The position numbers and the translations under genes are program-made. Below the pieces are notes generated by a model. That model saw only the letters and a program-made list of their open reading frames with translations. It was not told the DNA's origin and did not search any database. From Pelobium manganitolerans (GTDB taxonomy: Bacteria > Bacteroidota > Bacteroidia > Sphingobacteriales > Sphingobacteriaceae), in contig NZ_MBTA01000007.1 of assembly GCF_003609575.1 (NCBI RefSeq), positions 1 through 35,052 on the forward strand: a stretch of DNA of 35,052 nucleotides. Direction: 5' to 3'. Below, in pieces: positions 1 through 7,925 of this stretch (its first letter is position 1; each line of letters opens with the position of its first letter).

Positions 1-62
1 AATCCATTTTAAAATCCATACAAAACCCTGACTTCGGAAGGTGTTTTCTGCCCCCTGCAAAG

Positions 63-195
63 GGCAAGTTGTTTTGAGCATCGGAAATCATTCCGAGATG
101 CTCAAAACACAACTTGCCGTGTTCTGTAGAACACAAAAATCCGCCCTGCGGGACGGATTAAATGTAACAGGGAAAAACGGCTCGATGCCGTTCCC
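63..195. other. Cluster of four inverted repeats, candidate oriT
   Basis: Four hairpins lie head to tail. The first (63-118) pairs 63-71 with 110-118 and 72-82 with 97-107, with inner GGAA/TTCC at 83-86/91-94 and two 2-nt bulges, giving about 24 bp. The second (119-134) is a perfect 7-bp repeat, GTGTTCT/AGAACAC. The third (138-159) pairs AATCCG-CCC with GGG-CGGATT. The fourth pairs AACGGC (176-181) with GCCGTT (187-192). The block sits upstream of traA, where a relaxase gene on the other side would place oriT. A nic site cannot be recognised by eye. A terminator array or replication origin is an alternative. Confidence 0.45.
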
Positions 196-297
196 GTTGC
201 CCTCCGATTTGTCAAAAGAATTTTGCATAAATCCATTAATAAAAATCATTGTACAAAGTAAAGCCCTGTTTACGAAAGCATTGTACTGTATAGCAGT

Positions 298-330
298 GCC
301 AAACACTGCCTTTGAACGCCAAACACTGCC
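298..330 (+). promoter_or_regulatory. GCCAAAC direct-repeat site upstream of traA
   Basis: GCCAAACACTGCC occurs at 298-310 and again at 318-330, with the starts 20 bp apart. Near copies of the paired motif occur at 2048, 12036 and 25313, the last two just ahead of other plus-strand operons. Two units two helical turns apart suggest a protein-binding site. The binding protein is unknown. Confidence 0.4.
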
Positions 331-446
331 ACACCGCAATCAGCGGGCAAATCAATCGCTTTATTTGCCGTATAATTTTAGTGCAGGTAGTAAAAAATGT
401 ATCTAAACAAAGAAGAAAATCAGGTTTGCAAACAAGCGGTTTGGAA

Positions 447-510
447 TAAAAGCATAGGGTTTTAAAAGCATAAAACAATAAAAGTGTAAAAGCATAAAAG
501 CGGTAAAGCA
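447..510. repeat. 8-bp tandem repeat array (TAAAAGCA-type)
   Basis: Six adjoining octamers fill 463-510: TAAAAGCA, TAAAACAA, TAAAAGTG, TAAAAGCA, TAAAAGCG and GTAAAGCA. An in-phase TAAAAGCA lies at 447-454, followed by a diverged unit. The array is in the leader of traA, a ParA-family gene. It resembles iterons or a partition-site array, but binding is not shown. Confidence 0.5.
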
Positions 511-696
511 ATTTACCTGTTGCAAGTTTTGCCACTTGCTAAAGAATGTGCCTTACAAGGCAAAAATGAAAGCAGATACCTATGCAGGAAAGTACCCAAA
601 AGGGAATGCAGGAATATAGGAATGAGGTAATAATCAGATAAACCAATATTCAATCCTGCAAAACAAATAAAGTGTGTAACAATAAATTTTTAAATA

Positions 697-1464
697 ATGG
701 AAACAACAAAGAAAACTTTAAAAATCAGCTTCTCCACCCAAAAAGGCGGTGTGGGAAAATCTACAATGACCACTTTACTGGCAAGTGTGCTTCACTACCG
801 TTTAGGTTTTAATGTGCTGGTGATGGACTGCGACTTTCCGCAACACAGCCTGACCAATATGCGTGAACGGGATAAGAGAACCATAATGCAGAACGACTAC
901 CATAAAAAAGCGGCAATGAAGCAGTTTCAAGCAATCAACAAAAAAGCGTACCCGATTATTAAATGTAAAGCTGAAACGGCTCTGGAGAAAGCATCGGAAT
1001 ACAGAAGCCAGTCGGCGGTTGTGCCAGATGTGATCTTCTTCGACCTGCCGGGAACAGCCAATACTAAAGGCGTTTTGACCACTTTAAAAAAAATGGACTT
1101 CATCTTTTCGCCCATTACTGCCGACCGTTTGGTAGTGGAAAGTACATTGGGCTTTACCAAAGCCTTTCTCGGACTTCCCCAAACGGACGAGGGCAATCCC
1201 GAACAAGAGATGTGGCTGTTTTGGAACCAGGTGGACGGCAGGGAAAAAACAGGTTTGTATGATGTGTATCAAAGTGTCATCAAGGAACTCAACCTGCCCA
1301 TAATGGAAACAAGGATAATGGATAGCAAGCGTTTCCGAAAGGAAACAGACGATACAGGTAGTTATGTATTCCGGTCAAGTTTGCTGCCTGCCGAACCACA
1401 GTTAATGAAAGCAACTAAAATGGATTTGTTTGTCGAGGAATTTTTAAAAATCACTCATCTATAA
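697..1464 (+). CDS. traA: ParA-family ATPase TraA of the conjugation operon
   Basis: This is a 255-residue ParA/MinD-type P-loop ATPase. The deviant Walker A motif KGGVGKST is at residues 16-23 with the signature Lys at both ends, and a Walker B-like hydrophobic strand (VIFFDLPG) is near residues 110-117. In Bacteroidetes conjugative transposons a ParA-like protein encoded first in the tra cluster is called TraA; its job is presumably DNA or relaxosome positioning or partition rather than forming the pore. It is followed 12 nt later by the DUF3408 gene. The leader is A/T rich with no Shine-Dalgarno site, as is usual in this phylum. An array of 8-bp repeats upstream could be its DNA partner site, which is inference. 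Confidence 0.85.
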   Translation: METTKKTLKISFSTQKGGVGKSTMTTLLASVLHYRLGFNVLVMDCDFPQHSLTNMRERDKRTIMQNDYHKKAAMKQFQAINKKAYPIIKCKAETALEKASEYRSQSAVVPDVIFFDLPGTANTKGVLTTLKKMDFIFSPITADRLVVESTLGFTKAFLGLPQTDEGNPEQEMWLFWNQVDGREKTGLYDVYQSVIKELNLPIMETRIMDSKRFRKETDDTGSYVFRSSLLPAEPQLMKATKMDLFVEEFLKITHL

Positions 1465-1476
1465 AAATAGTAAAGT

Positions 1477-1881
1477 ATGGCTTCAGATAACAAAAACAAC
1501 GATTTTGAAAAGCCCAATGTTGATGAGGAATACCTTATGAACGTCATAAGCGGCGATGAGCCTGTTGCTCCACCGAGCAATAACAAAAAGCAGGATGTAC
1601 CAAAGGAAACAAAGCCCAGGGAAAAAGCCCGTAACAGTTCATCAAAGAAAGCGGACTACGAGGAAACATTTTTGGTCAATCGGTTTCCATCGGGGCGTAA
1701 CGGCAAGGTAGTTTACATACGCCCTGAATACCACGAAAGATTGCTCCGCATCGTGCAACTGACAAGAGAGGAAAGAACAACGCTTTACTCTTACATTGAC
1801 AACATTCTTGAACATCATTTCAGAGAGTACGGGGACGATATTACCGATTATTTCAACGACCATTTTAAACCCATTTTGTAG
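1477..1881 (+). CDS. traB: DUF3408 conjugal transfer protein TraB
   Basis: This 134-residue protein has an acidic, Lys-rich and probably disordered N-terminal half (to about residue 60). The C-terminal part, from about residue 63 on, matches DUF3408: a basic strand (KVVYIRPEYHERLLRIV) followed by two helices ending in HHFREYGDD. DUF3408 proteins are encoded between traA and traD in Bacteroidetes elements and look like ribbon-helix-helix-type DNA-binding proteins, so a role at oriT or as a regulator is plausible. It is tightly spaced between traA and traD, so it is probably cotranscribed and cotranslated. Confidence 0.7.
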   Translation: MASDNKNNDFEKPNVDEEYLMNVISGDEPVAPPSNNKKQDVPKETKPREKARNSSSKKADYEETFLVNRFPSGRNGKVVYIRPEYHERLLRIVQLTREERTTLYSYIDNILEHHFREYGDDITDYFNDHFKPIL

Positions 1882-1883
1882 CT

Positions 1884-2519
1884 ATGGAAATAGTAATTGT
1901 GATATGCCTGCTGATTGTCATTGTACTGCTATTGCAGGATAAGATTGTCATTCATAAAAGGTCGAAACAAGAACCTCCGCAGAAGAAAGTCAATCCGAAC
2001 CTGCCCGATATTATGGGCCAACCAAAACCCGTAGAACGCCTTTCAGTGCCAAACACTGCCACTGAACGCCAAATTCAGGAACCGGAGATAAACCCTGCTA
2101 ATTTAGACATTGAATACGACGAAAATGAAAACGTAGGTATTCAAATTCCGCAGGAAGAGCTGGACGAAGTTTTCAGAAAGATACCTGATTTGGAAGAAGA
2201 GGAAGAAGAATGGAACAGGTACGGAATATCCGGTGGTGATGACGGTTTTGCCCAAGGGGTTACCTTTGAAGAACTAAGCTCCGTGGGGGTGTTGCTCCAA
2301 AAAGAAGAATTGGAACCAGCCCAAAAGGAAACAGCGATAGCCATAGTTCAAAAAATACAGGGAACCGAATTATTCAGCCTATTGGAAAATTCTATGGAAG
2401 ATGCTTCCCGAAGAATAGCCGAGCTTTTGGATAGCACCCTTTCATCTGAAACGGAAGACAGTTCTTCCACTTTGCGGAAAAGTGATTTGAGTGATTTTGA
2501 CATTGGGGAGTTTGTATAG
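1884..2519 (+). CDS. traD: Conjugal transfer protein TraD (membrane-anchored)
   Basis: The 211-residue protein starts with a hydrophobic segment (residues 2-18) followed by basic residues, so it is probably anchored in the inner membrane with the rest in the cytoplasm. The remainder is acidic, with a Glu-rich stretch around residues 100-110. Position directly after the DUF3408 gene (2-nt gap) fits the TraD annotation used for Bacteroidetes elements; it is not the F-plasmid TraD coupling ATPase, as no P-loop is present. A copy of the GCCAAAC direct-repeat motif is embedded at 2048-2073. The last 16 codons are echoed in the non-coding DNA at 3973-4022, flanking the next gene. Confidence 0.6.
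   Translation: MEIVIVICLLIVIVLLLQDKIVIHKRSKQEPPQKKVNPNLPDIMGQPKPVERLSVPNTATERQIQEPEINPANLDIEYDENENVGIQIPQEELDEVFRKIPDLEEEEEEWNRYGISGGDDGFAQGVTFEELSSVGVLLQKEELEPAQKETAIAIVQKIQGTELFSLLENSMEDASRRIAELLDSTLSSETEDSSSTLRKSDLSDFDIGEFV
2048..2073 (+). repeat. GCCAAAC direct-repeat motif inside traD
   Basis: GCCAAACACTGCC is followed 20 bp later by GCCAAAT, and the intervening bases match the 298-330 copy at all but two positions. It is the only clear copy that lies inside a gene. It could be a functional binding site or a repeat that has been captured in the reading frame. Confidence 0.4.
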
Positions 2520-2549
2520 ACTTTCCTTTGTCTTTTAAAATAAGAAAAT

Positions 2550-3902
2550 ATGGAAAATGGATTGCCAAATACTAATATAGAACCGGGCAGTTTGCTTGAT
2601 CTGCGTTTGAATAAAGGCATACTACCTACTATTGATATTGCAGGTCATACATTCTATGTGGATTTACGCATGAACAAACTACGGCCAAAGGACGACTTTA
2701 TATCCAAAGGCATAGACTTTACTGAAATAAAAGACTACTATGATCGTGACAGACGGGCATTTGTTATTCCCTATAATCCAACAAAACGCGAATTTCAACA
2801 GGACGATGTTTCTAAAATGACCGAACTGCCTACTGATATTATCATAGTGCAGTTTCCCAATCAGTATGAATTGGATATAGTGGGATGGAATAGAAAGCAT
2901 GATAATAGCCTAACTGATCAGGATGTGAAACAAATGCACTTTGAAGCGCGTACCCTGCCGTGGATAGATACCAATGTGATTGAGCATATAAAACGTAATG
3001 TCGCTGAACAGCTACAACCAAAAGAAGAATATATTGTCAACCAACCAAAGGACAATCTGTATAAGATACCCACGGATACACAAAGGGGACTTCCGACACA
3101 TAAAGTATTCGGAACAGAATTTATAGTGGATGTAAATCAATTGGAACTCCGTGAAAAAGCCAATCCGAAAAATGTAATTTCTCTATCCGATATGGAAGAA
3201 AAAGCAGTACAAGGTTACAGATTTTGGTATAGCCCAAACACTAAGGGCTTGACAACGTACGCCGAACCGGGAGCAAAATTGGCAGAGATACCTGACTTTG
3301 TAAAACTTGACCCGATCGGAATGGCAAAAAAGCATAACATTTCAGAAGACAAAATCGATGCTATGGACGATTTCAAACTAATGGTTGATCAGGATGCGTT
3401 CGATAAAATTGCTTACAAAGGTATTATTCCAACGATAGATATTGCGGGGCATACCTTCTATATTGACTTATTCAATGACAAATTGCACCCTAAAGATGAT
3501 ATCTGGTCACGGGGCATCATCTTTTCCGAACTCAAACATTATTATTCGTACAAAGACGACACCTATACAATTCCGTACAATCAAGGGACACATACCTTTC
3601 AGGAAGTGAGCCTCAATGTCAAGGAGATTCCCAAAGACCTTATTGTTGTACAAATTCCCGGCAAACGTACCCTTGACCCAATTGGGCAGAATAAGACAAG
3701 TGACCTGAATACTTCGGACTATTTAAAAAAAAATGGAGTGCAACTGCAATTTGAAGCCAAAGTAATACCGTGGCATCAGACCCGTTTTGCGGAAACTGTA
3801 AAGCGTAACAATGGACAAGAAATTAAAACTGAGCAAAAAAAATCCACTAGTACAAAGCAAGAGGAAAGTGAATTCAGCAAAAGAAAAGGTCGCAGAATGT
3901 GA
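2550..3902 (+). CDS. Triple-repeat protein of unknown function
   Basis: I do not recognise this 450-residue protein. It is built of repeats of about 130 residues. The first (about 22-150) and third (about 290-420) are clearly homologous: both begin KGI(L/I)PTIDIAGHTFY, carry LRPKDD or LHPKDD, a YY-rich segment, IPYN, a P.DLI/DII.VQ(F/I)P strand, and end FEA..(L/I)PW. The middle unit (about 179-280) is a diverged version beginning RGLPTHKVFGTEF. No signal peptide, membrane segment or catalytic motif is visible; the C-terminal 30 residues are very charged. It follows traD by 30 nt. The traD-like tail behind it suggests that it was inserted or duplicated here. It may be a transfer accessory or the first cargo gene. 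Confidence 0.55.
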   Translation: MENGLPNTNIEPGSLLDLRLNKGILPTIDIAGHTFYVDLRMNKLRPKDDFISKGIDFTEIKDYYDRDRRAFVIPYNPTKREFQQDDVSKMTELPTDIIIVQFPNQYELDIVGWNRKHDNSLTDQDVKQMHFEARTLPWIDTNVIEHIKRNVAEQLQPKEEYIVNQPKDNLYKIPTDTQRGLPTHKVFGTEFIVDVNQLELREKANPKNVISLSDMEEKAVQGYRFWYSPNTKGLTTYAEPGAKLAEIPDFVKLDPIGMAKKHNISEDKIDAMDDFKLMVDQDAFDKIAYKGIIPTIDIAGHTFYIDLFNDKLHPKDDIWSRGIIFSELKHYYSYKDDTYTIPYNQGTHTFQEVSLNVKEIPKDLIVVQIPGKRTLDPIGQNKTSDLNTSDYLKKNGVQLQFEAKVIPWHQTRFAETVKRNNGQEIKTEQKKSTSTKQEESEFSKRKGRRM

Positions 3903-3972
3903 ATTCAGCATGCTAAAAAGCTAGCTATTGGGCAGTTACCTTTTCTTTGAAACTGAAGTTTATTCTTTTGTT

Positions 3973-4022
3973 TTGTGGAAAATGATTTTGGAGAATTTTG
4001 ACATTGGGAGTTTGTTTGATAG
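3973..4022 (+). repeat. Degenerate copy of the traD 3' end
   Basis: This 50-bp stretch aligns with the last 49 bp of traD (2471-2519). They share ATTTTGACATTGG and GAGTTTGT in the same order and spacing to within one base. Translated, it still reads FDIG, the motif that ends TraD. The two copies bracket the triple-repeat gene. Confidence 0.5.
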
Positions 4023-4115
4023 CAAGCTCCCTTTTCTATTTGCAATGCTCCCCATTTATTAATATTCATGAAACATACTCACTTTCATGTCGTTAAACTT
4101 ATTTTTAATAGAAAA

Positions 4116-4182
4116 TAGAAACTAAAATATTTTTTTGGAAATTTATATTAAAAAATGGAAATAAAAATCTTGTTTTGGAAAT
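4116..4182 (+). promoter_or_regulatory. Four TGGAAAT iterons with exact 20-bp period
   Basis: TAGAAAC at 4116 and TGGAAAT at 4136, 4156 and 4176 start exactly 20 bp apart, so all lie on one face of the helix. The first and third TGGAAAT belong to the longer identical repeat TTTTGGAAATTTAT (4133-4146 and 4173-4186). The last unit ends 8 bp before the TATATTTG box of the AAA+ gene. This looks like a cooperative operator. The AAA+ protein itself has a C-terminal HTH-like segment and is the obvious candidate binder (inference). Confidence 0.55.
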
Positions 4183-4189
4183 TTATTAC

Positions 4190-4197
4190 TATATTTG
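4190..4197 (+). promoter_or_regulatory. Bacteroidota -7 box (TATATTTG) of the AAA+/subtilisin operon
   Basis: TATATTTG matches the TAnnTTTG consensus of the Bacteroidota primary sigma factor. It lies 29 bp before the start codon of the AAA+ gene, giving a leader of about 20 nt. A TTG at 4170-4172 is a possible -33 element with a 17-bp spacer, but the -33 match is weak. Confidence 0.55.
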
Positions 4198-4226
4198 CAT
4201 TTATAACTTAAGAAACAAATAAGCAA

Positions 4227-5414
4227 ATGCTCAAATATTTCAGTATAGTACAAGCTCTAAGCAGATCCGCATTGGCAACGCCGAATGAAGCTGTCACGCA
4301 TCAAATTAGAAGATTAAAAGAAAGTCTGGAAAAAGATGGGTTTGCTAAAGAGGCAAAGTCATTGGAGGCTTTGTTGACTGCTTCTGAATCATCGCTTGAC
4401 ATGTCTCCAAGTAAAATCCAAAGATCTTTCGTTGTTTTAAAAGGCGAGGAAGTAACTCCTAAGACATCGATCCCTGTAGATAAGGAGACATCAACACCAT
4501 TGGCAGAGATTTTTTTCCCTGATGATCTACCAGAAAAAGCCCCAATGTTTGATGGTAATATCCAGCTTGCTATTCACTCAATTGTAAATGAATGGAGTAA
4601 ATTCGATCAACTTTTAGAAATTAATGCTACCCCTGCTAGTTCCTGCTTAATTTATGGTGCGCCAGGAACTGGTAAAACACATTTAGCAAAGTGGATTGCA
4701 AAACAAATTGGACTACCTGTAGTACTGGCAAGGTTAGAAGGGCTTATGTCTTCGTATTTAGGAACTACATCTCGAAATATTGGTAATCTGTTCGCTTTTG
4801 CTAATAGGTATAAATGCATCTTACTTCTTGATGAGTTTGATGCAATTGCTAAACTCCGTAACGATCCACAGGAGGTTGGTGAAGTAAAAAGAGTAGTCAA
4901 TACGTTGTTGCAAAGTCTAGATTCGCGTCATGAAAAAGGTTTTACCATTGGTGTAACCAACCATGAAAGTCTTCTTGATCCCGCTATTTGGAGAAGGTTT
5001 GATATACAGGTTGAAATTCCTAAACCTTCTCCCGAAGTAATGATTCAATTACTCAAGAATTTTATTACGCCTTTAGAATTTAATGAAAGTGAGATTAAAT
5101 TTTTAGCATGGTGCCTTGATGGTTCATCAGGTGCTGATGCAGAAATGCTTTCGAAATGGCTAAAGAGAGCTTTTGTCTTAGAAAAGAAAAGCAATATCGT
5201 AGAAGTAATGAAGCAATTTGCTGTGCTCAACTCTGGAAGGGTAGACACAAAAAAGAGAAATGTTATGGTTCACAGTGATGAAGATTTTATAAACATGCTG
5301 TTAAACGATAAGGTTTACTCTTTTAAACAGAAAGATCTGGCATCATTGTTCGGAATGACCCCGTCAACTTTGAGTAAGCAGCTATCGAAATTTAAAGATT
5401 CTGAAAAAATATAA
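4227..5414 (+). CDS. AAA+ ATPase paired with subtilisin, with C-terminal HTH
   Basis: This 395-residue classical AAA+ ATPase (FtsH/katanin-like central domain) has Walker A GAPGTGKT at about 144-151, Walker B LLLDEFDAIA at about 199-208, a sensor region VTNHESLLDP and an arginine finger in WRRFD near 257-261. The N-terminal 100 residues are helical and charged and resemble no family I know. The C-terminus (about 365-393: QKDLASLFGMTPSTLSKQLS) looks like a helix-turn-helix, which is unusual for such an ATPase and suggests autoregulation through the phased repeats upstream. It is followed after 3 nt by a subtilisin gene, so the two probably work as a pair, with the ATPase sensing or remodelling the substrate or protease. 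Such pairs recur on mobile elements and are suspected defence or conflict systems; the function is not established here. Confidence 0.75.
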   Translation: MLKYFSIVQALSRSALATPNEAVTHQIRRLKESLEKDGFAKEAKSLEALLTASESSLDMSPSKIQRSFVVLKGEEVTPKTSIPVDKETSTPLAEIFFPDDLPEKAPMFDGNIQLAIHSIVNEWSKFDQLLEINATPASSCLIYGAPGTGKTHLAKWIAKQIGLPVVLARLEGLMSSYLGTTSRNIGNLFAFANRYKCILLLDEFDAIAKLRNDPQEVGEVKRVVNTLLQSLDSRHEKGFTIGVTNHESLLDPAIWRRFDIQVEIPKPSPEVMIQLLKNFITPLEFNESEIKFLAWCLDGSSGADAEMLSKWLKRAFVLEKKSNIVEVMKQFAVLNSGRVDTKKRNVMVHSDEDFINMLLNDKVYSFKQKDLASLFGMTPSTLSKQLSKFKDSEKI

Positions 5415-5417
5415 GTT

Positions 5418-7898
5418 ATGGCAAATAGTCCTGTTCAAATAGTATTAAATAGCGATGCTTTTATCGAGGCATTAGAAAATAATGGAGGCGGTGGTTCTAA
5501 AGACTTTTTTGCCGGAAATGATACTGAATTCATCGAGCATCGAGATAATATTCAAAATCAGCTTAGTGAGATAAAGAGCATGCAATTGGTAAATAGTTTT
5601 GCTAAGGTTTCTTATGCGAAAGTTACATTAAAGCAAACGGCATTAGCAAAAAGTCATCGTCCAACTTCACAAGTTTTTAAAAGGGATGTTGCTCCTATAA
5701 TTGGAGCTGGAGATTTGGGAGAATTATTTGTCGAACTGACGCCAGAAAGTATTGATAAAATAAATACTAAAGTTGGACAGGCTGAACCCGAAACAAGATA
5801 TAAAGAAAAGAATGGGAAGAATGAACCTAATCCTTCAAGATTAAGAAGTGAAGTCGGTGCAATTGAAGGAATTAGCCCATATACTGCAAGTGACAAAAGA
5901 AATTTTTCTGTTAAAGAAGCCGTAAAATGGCTATCTAATCCTCAAACTGGCGGTTCGTATATGGTAGAATTGTTTGAAGCTCCTCCGGCGAGGCAAGATT
6001 GGGATTTACTAAGTAAATACAAATTCGATTTGTTTGATAGCTTTTTTGGAGGGCTAACCATTTTAGGCACAGGCTTATTTGTGTCAAGAATTACTACCGG
6101 TCAAGGCTCATCTGTTGTGTTTGGTGTCAAATTAGAAAAAACCGATTCAACTCCCGTAATACAGCTTTACTCATCATCAACAGCAGGCAAATCAGGAGAG
6201 AAAAAATCTATTGACCTAAACTTGGAGAGACATAACGAATTATTAGAATATTTGGGAAATCATCCATTGGTAAAAAAAGTTACTCTTCCTCCTATCATTA
6301 CACAAAGCTCAACTGTCAAGTCTCAGGTCAAAGGTGAAAACTTTACTGTTCTTGCTCCTGATCATAAAGGCTCATATCCAAAAATATGCGTTGTAGACGG
6401 AGGTGTTTCAGATGTTTATGGTGACTGGATAGAAGATCGTTGGGGATTAATTAGCAGCATGGACAAAGACGAAAATCACGGTACTTTTATAGCTGGATTA
6501 GCAATATTTGGCCAACAATTAAATGGAAAGGCTATTTGCAGGGAAATTGATGGTTGTAAAATTATAGATCTTGATATATTACCTCGTGCTGATAGATATA
6601 GCTCGTACTATTCAAAACCTCTAGAATTTTTTAATGAACTTGAAACTGCTGTTCAGGAATTAAAAGCTAGAACTGGAGTTCGAATATTTAATTTCAGCCT
6701 GAATATAGAAGAGCATGCATCAACTACAGGCTATAGCGTTCCTGCACAAATTTTGGACAAAATTGCAGAAGAAAACGATGTCGTTTTTGTTATTTCGGCG
6801 GGTAATACGCATCCTAGAGATATTAGAAAAGAATGGCCTGTGGATCATTTCGATGCATTAAAAATATTAGCTTCTTCGAGAAATGACGCTATTAAAAAAC
6901 CAGCTGAAAGCTGTCGTAATATTAGTGTTTCAGCTTTAAACCCTCCGCATCTTGAAGGTGTTGTTCCTTATGCTCTAAGCAGTTACAGTTGTCGAGGACC
7001 TGGACTACGAGTAGGACTCAAACCTGATTTTGCTCATATTGGTGGTTCTGGGACTAGTCACCCAACTTTAGGACATGGTCTTCTATCTTTAGACCCAACG
7101 AGTAATATTGTAGATGGTTGCGGAACTAGTTACGCAGCTCCTAATGTAGCAAAGACTTTAGCAAGTCTTGATCATTCGATTGAAGGTATAGTTTCAAGGG
7201 AAACACTAATCGCTCTTGGAATCCATCATGCTGTATTGCCAGAGTCCCTCAACGACAAAAATTTGAGAAATGTCTCCAAACACTTGGTTGGATTCGGTAT
7301 GCCGGATGGTTCTGAAGACATTTTGAACGGAAATTCATCTGCAATAACATTAGTATTTGCAAACCGAGCCATAAGTGGCCATAAAATGAGTTTTAAATTT
7401 TCATGGCCGTCAAGTTTAGTAAGGGATGGTAAATGCTTTGGGCACGCAAAACTCACCATTGTAAGCACTCCAAGATTTGATTACAGATTTGGATCTGAGT
7501 TTGTCAGAATAAATATCGACGCAGCTCTGAGACAGCTACAAAATAATGGTAACTATAAAGGAAGGTTGAATGCAATTTATACGCCAGAAGATGGTGACGG
7601 AAGTTTATATGAGAAAGATCAGATTGAACATTCTTTCAAATGGAGTCCAGTGAAAGTTTATGAAAAAACTTTCCCCCGAGGAGTTGGACCATCGACAGAA
7701 TGGAAACTAGATGTAGAGTACTTGTCAAGAGATGGTGTAACTATACCAGCTGCGGGTGTACCATTTACAGCAATACTAACAATTTCAGATCCTAATAGTG
7801 AGAAACCAGTATTTAATGACATGCGACAAATGCTACAGTCGCTTGGAGTCCAGGCGGTTGACATCAAAACTGCAGCTCGAATTATACCAAGAGTTTAA
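5418..7898 (+). CDS. S8 family serine peptidase (subtilisin-like)
   Basis: This 826-residue protein has an intact S8 triad: Asp327 in VVDGGVSD, His354 in ENHGTFIAG, oxyanion Asn463 in SAGNTHP and Ser571 in GTSYAAP. An N-terminal region of about 310 residues precedes the protease and a C-terminal region of about 220 residues follows it; neither is recognised. There is no signal peptide, so the enzyme is probably cytoplasmic, unlike most secreted subtilisins. Spacing of 3 nt to the AAA+ gene points to one transcript and a common function. Cytosolic proteases kept with an ATPase are typical of abortive-infection-type systems, in which activation would degrade host or phage proteins; that role is inference. 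The 27-nt gap downstream leads to a DUF2188 gene that is probably in the same operon. Confidence 0.85.
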   Translation: MANSPVQIVLNSDAFIEALENNGGGGSKDFFAGNDTEFIEHRDNIQNQLSEIKSMQLVNSFAKVSYAKVTLKQTALAKSHRPTSQVFKRDVAPIIGAGDLGELFVELTPESIDKINTKVGQAEPETRYKEKNGKNEPNPSRLRSEVGAIEGISPYTASDKRNFSVKEAVKWLSNPQTGGSYMVELFEAPPARQDWDLLSKYKFDLFDSFFGGLTILGTGLFVSRITTGQGSSVVFGVKLEKTDSTPVIQLYSSSTAGKSGEKKSIDLNLERHNELLEYLGNHPLVKKVTLPPIITQSSTVKSQVKGENFTVLAPDHKGSYPKICVVDGGVSDVYGDWIEDRWGLISSMDKDENHGTFIAGLAIFGQQLNGKAICREIDGCKIIDLDILPRADRYSSYYSKPLEFFNELETAVQELKARTGVRIFNFSLNIEEHASTTGYSVPAQILDKIAEENDVVFVISAGNTHPRDIRKEWPVDHFDALKILASSRNDAIKKPAESCRNISVSALNPPHLEGVVPYALSSYSCRGPGLRVGLKPDFAHIGGSGTSHPTLGHGLLSLDPTSNIVDGCGTSYAAPNVAKTLASLDHSIEGIVSRETLIALGIHHAVLPESLNDKNLRNVSKHLVGFGMPDGSEDILNGNSSAITLVFANRAISGHKMSFKFSWPSSLVRDGKCFGHAKLTIVSTPRFDYRFGSEFVRINIDAALRQLQNNGNYKGRLNAIYTPEDGDGSLYEKDQIEHSFKWSPVKVYEKTFPRGVGPSTEWKLDVEYLSRDGVTIPAAGVPFTAILTISDPNSEKPVFNDMRQMLQSLGVQAVDIKTAARIIPRV

Positions 7899-7925
7899 TT
7901 TAAGAATTTAAAAAAACATATAATT

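Larger units (their letters stand above)
3903..4226. other. Intergenic region at the tra/cargo junction
   Basis: This 324-bp AT-rich gap contains the traD-tail copy, a short G-poor stretch, and then the phased iterons and -7 box of the AAA+/subtilisin operon. No gene is seen in it. It marks the left boundary of the first cargo block. Confidence 0.6.

Noticed and set aside
41-406. 121-codon open frame on the plus strand in the leader of traA
   Set aside because: It runs through the hairpins and the GCCAAAC repeats, has no protein-like pattern, and overlaps opposing open frames of the same quality.
447-510. CRISPR array
   Set aside because: The units are 8 bp without spacers; no cas genes are present and no other repeat-spacer pattern was seen in the window.
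88-535. Two open frames on the minus strand before traA
   Set aside because: Composition is that of translated repeats and AT-rich DNA; no domain or leader is seen.
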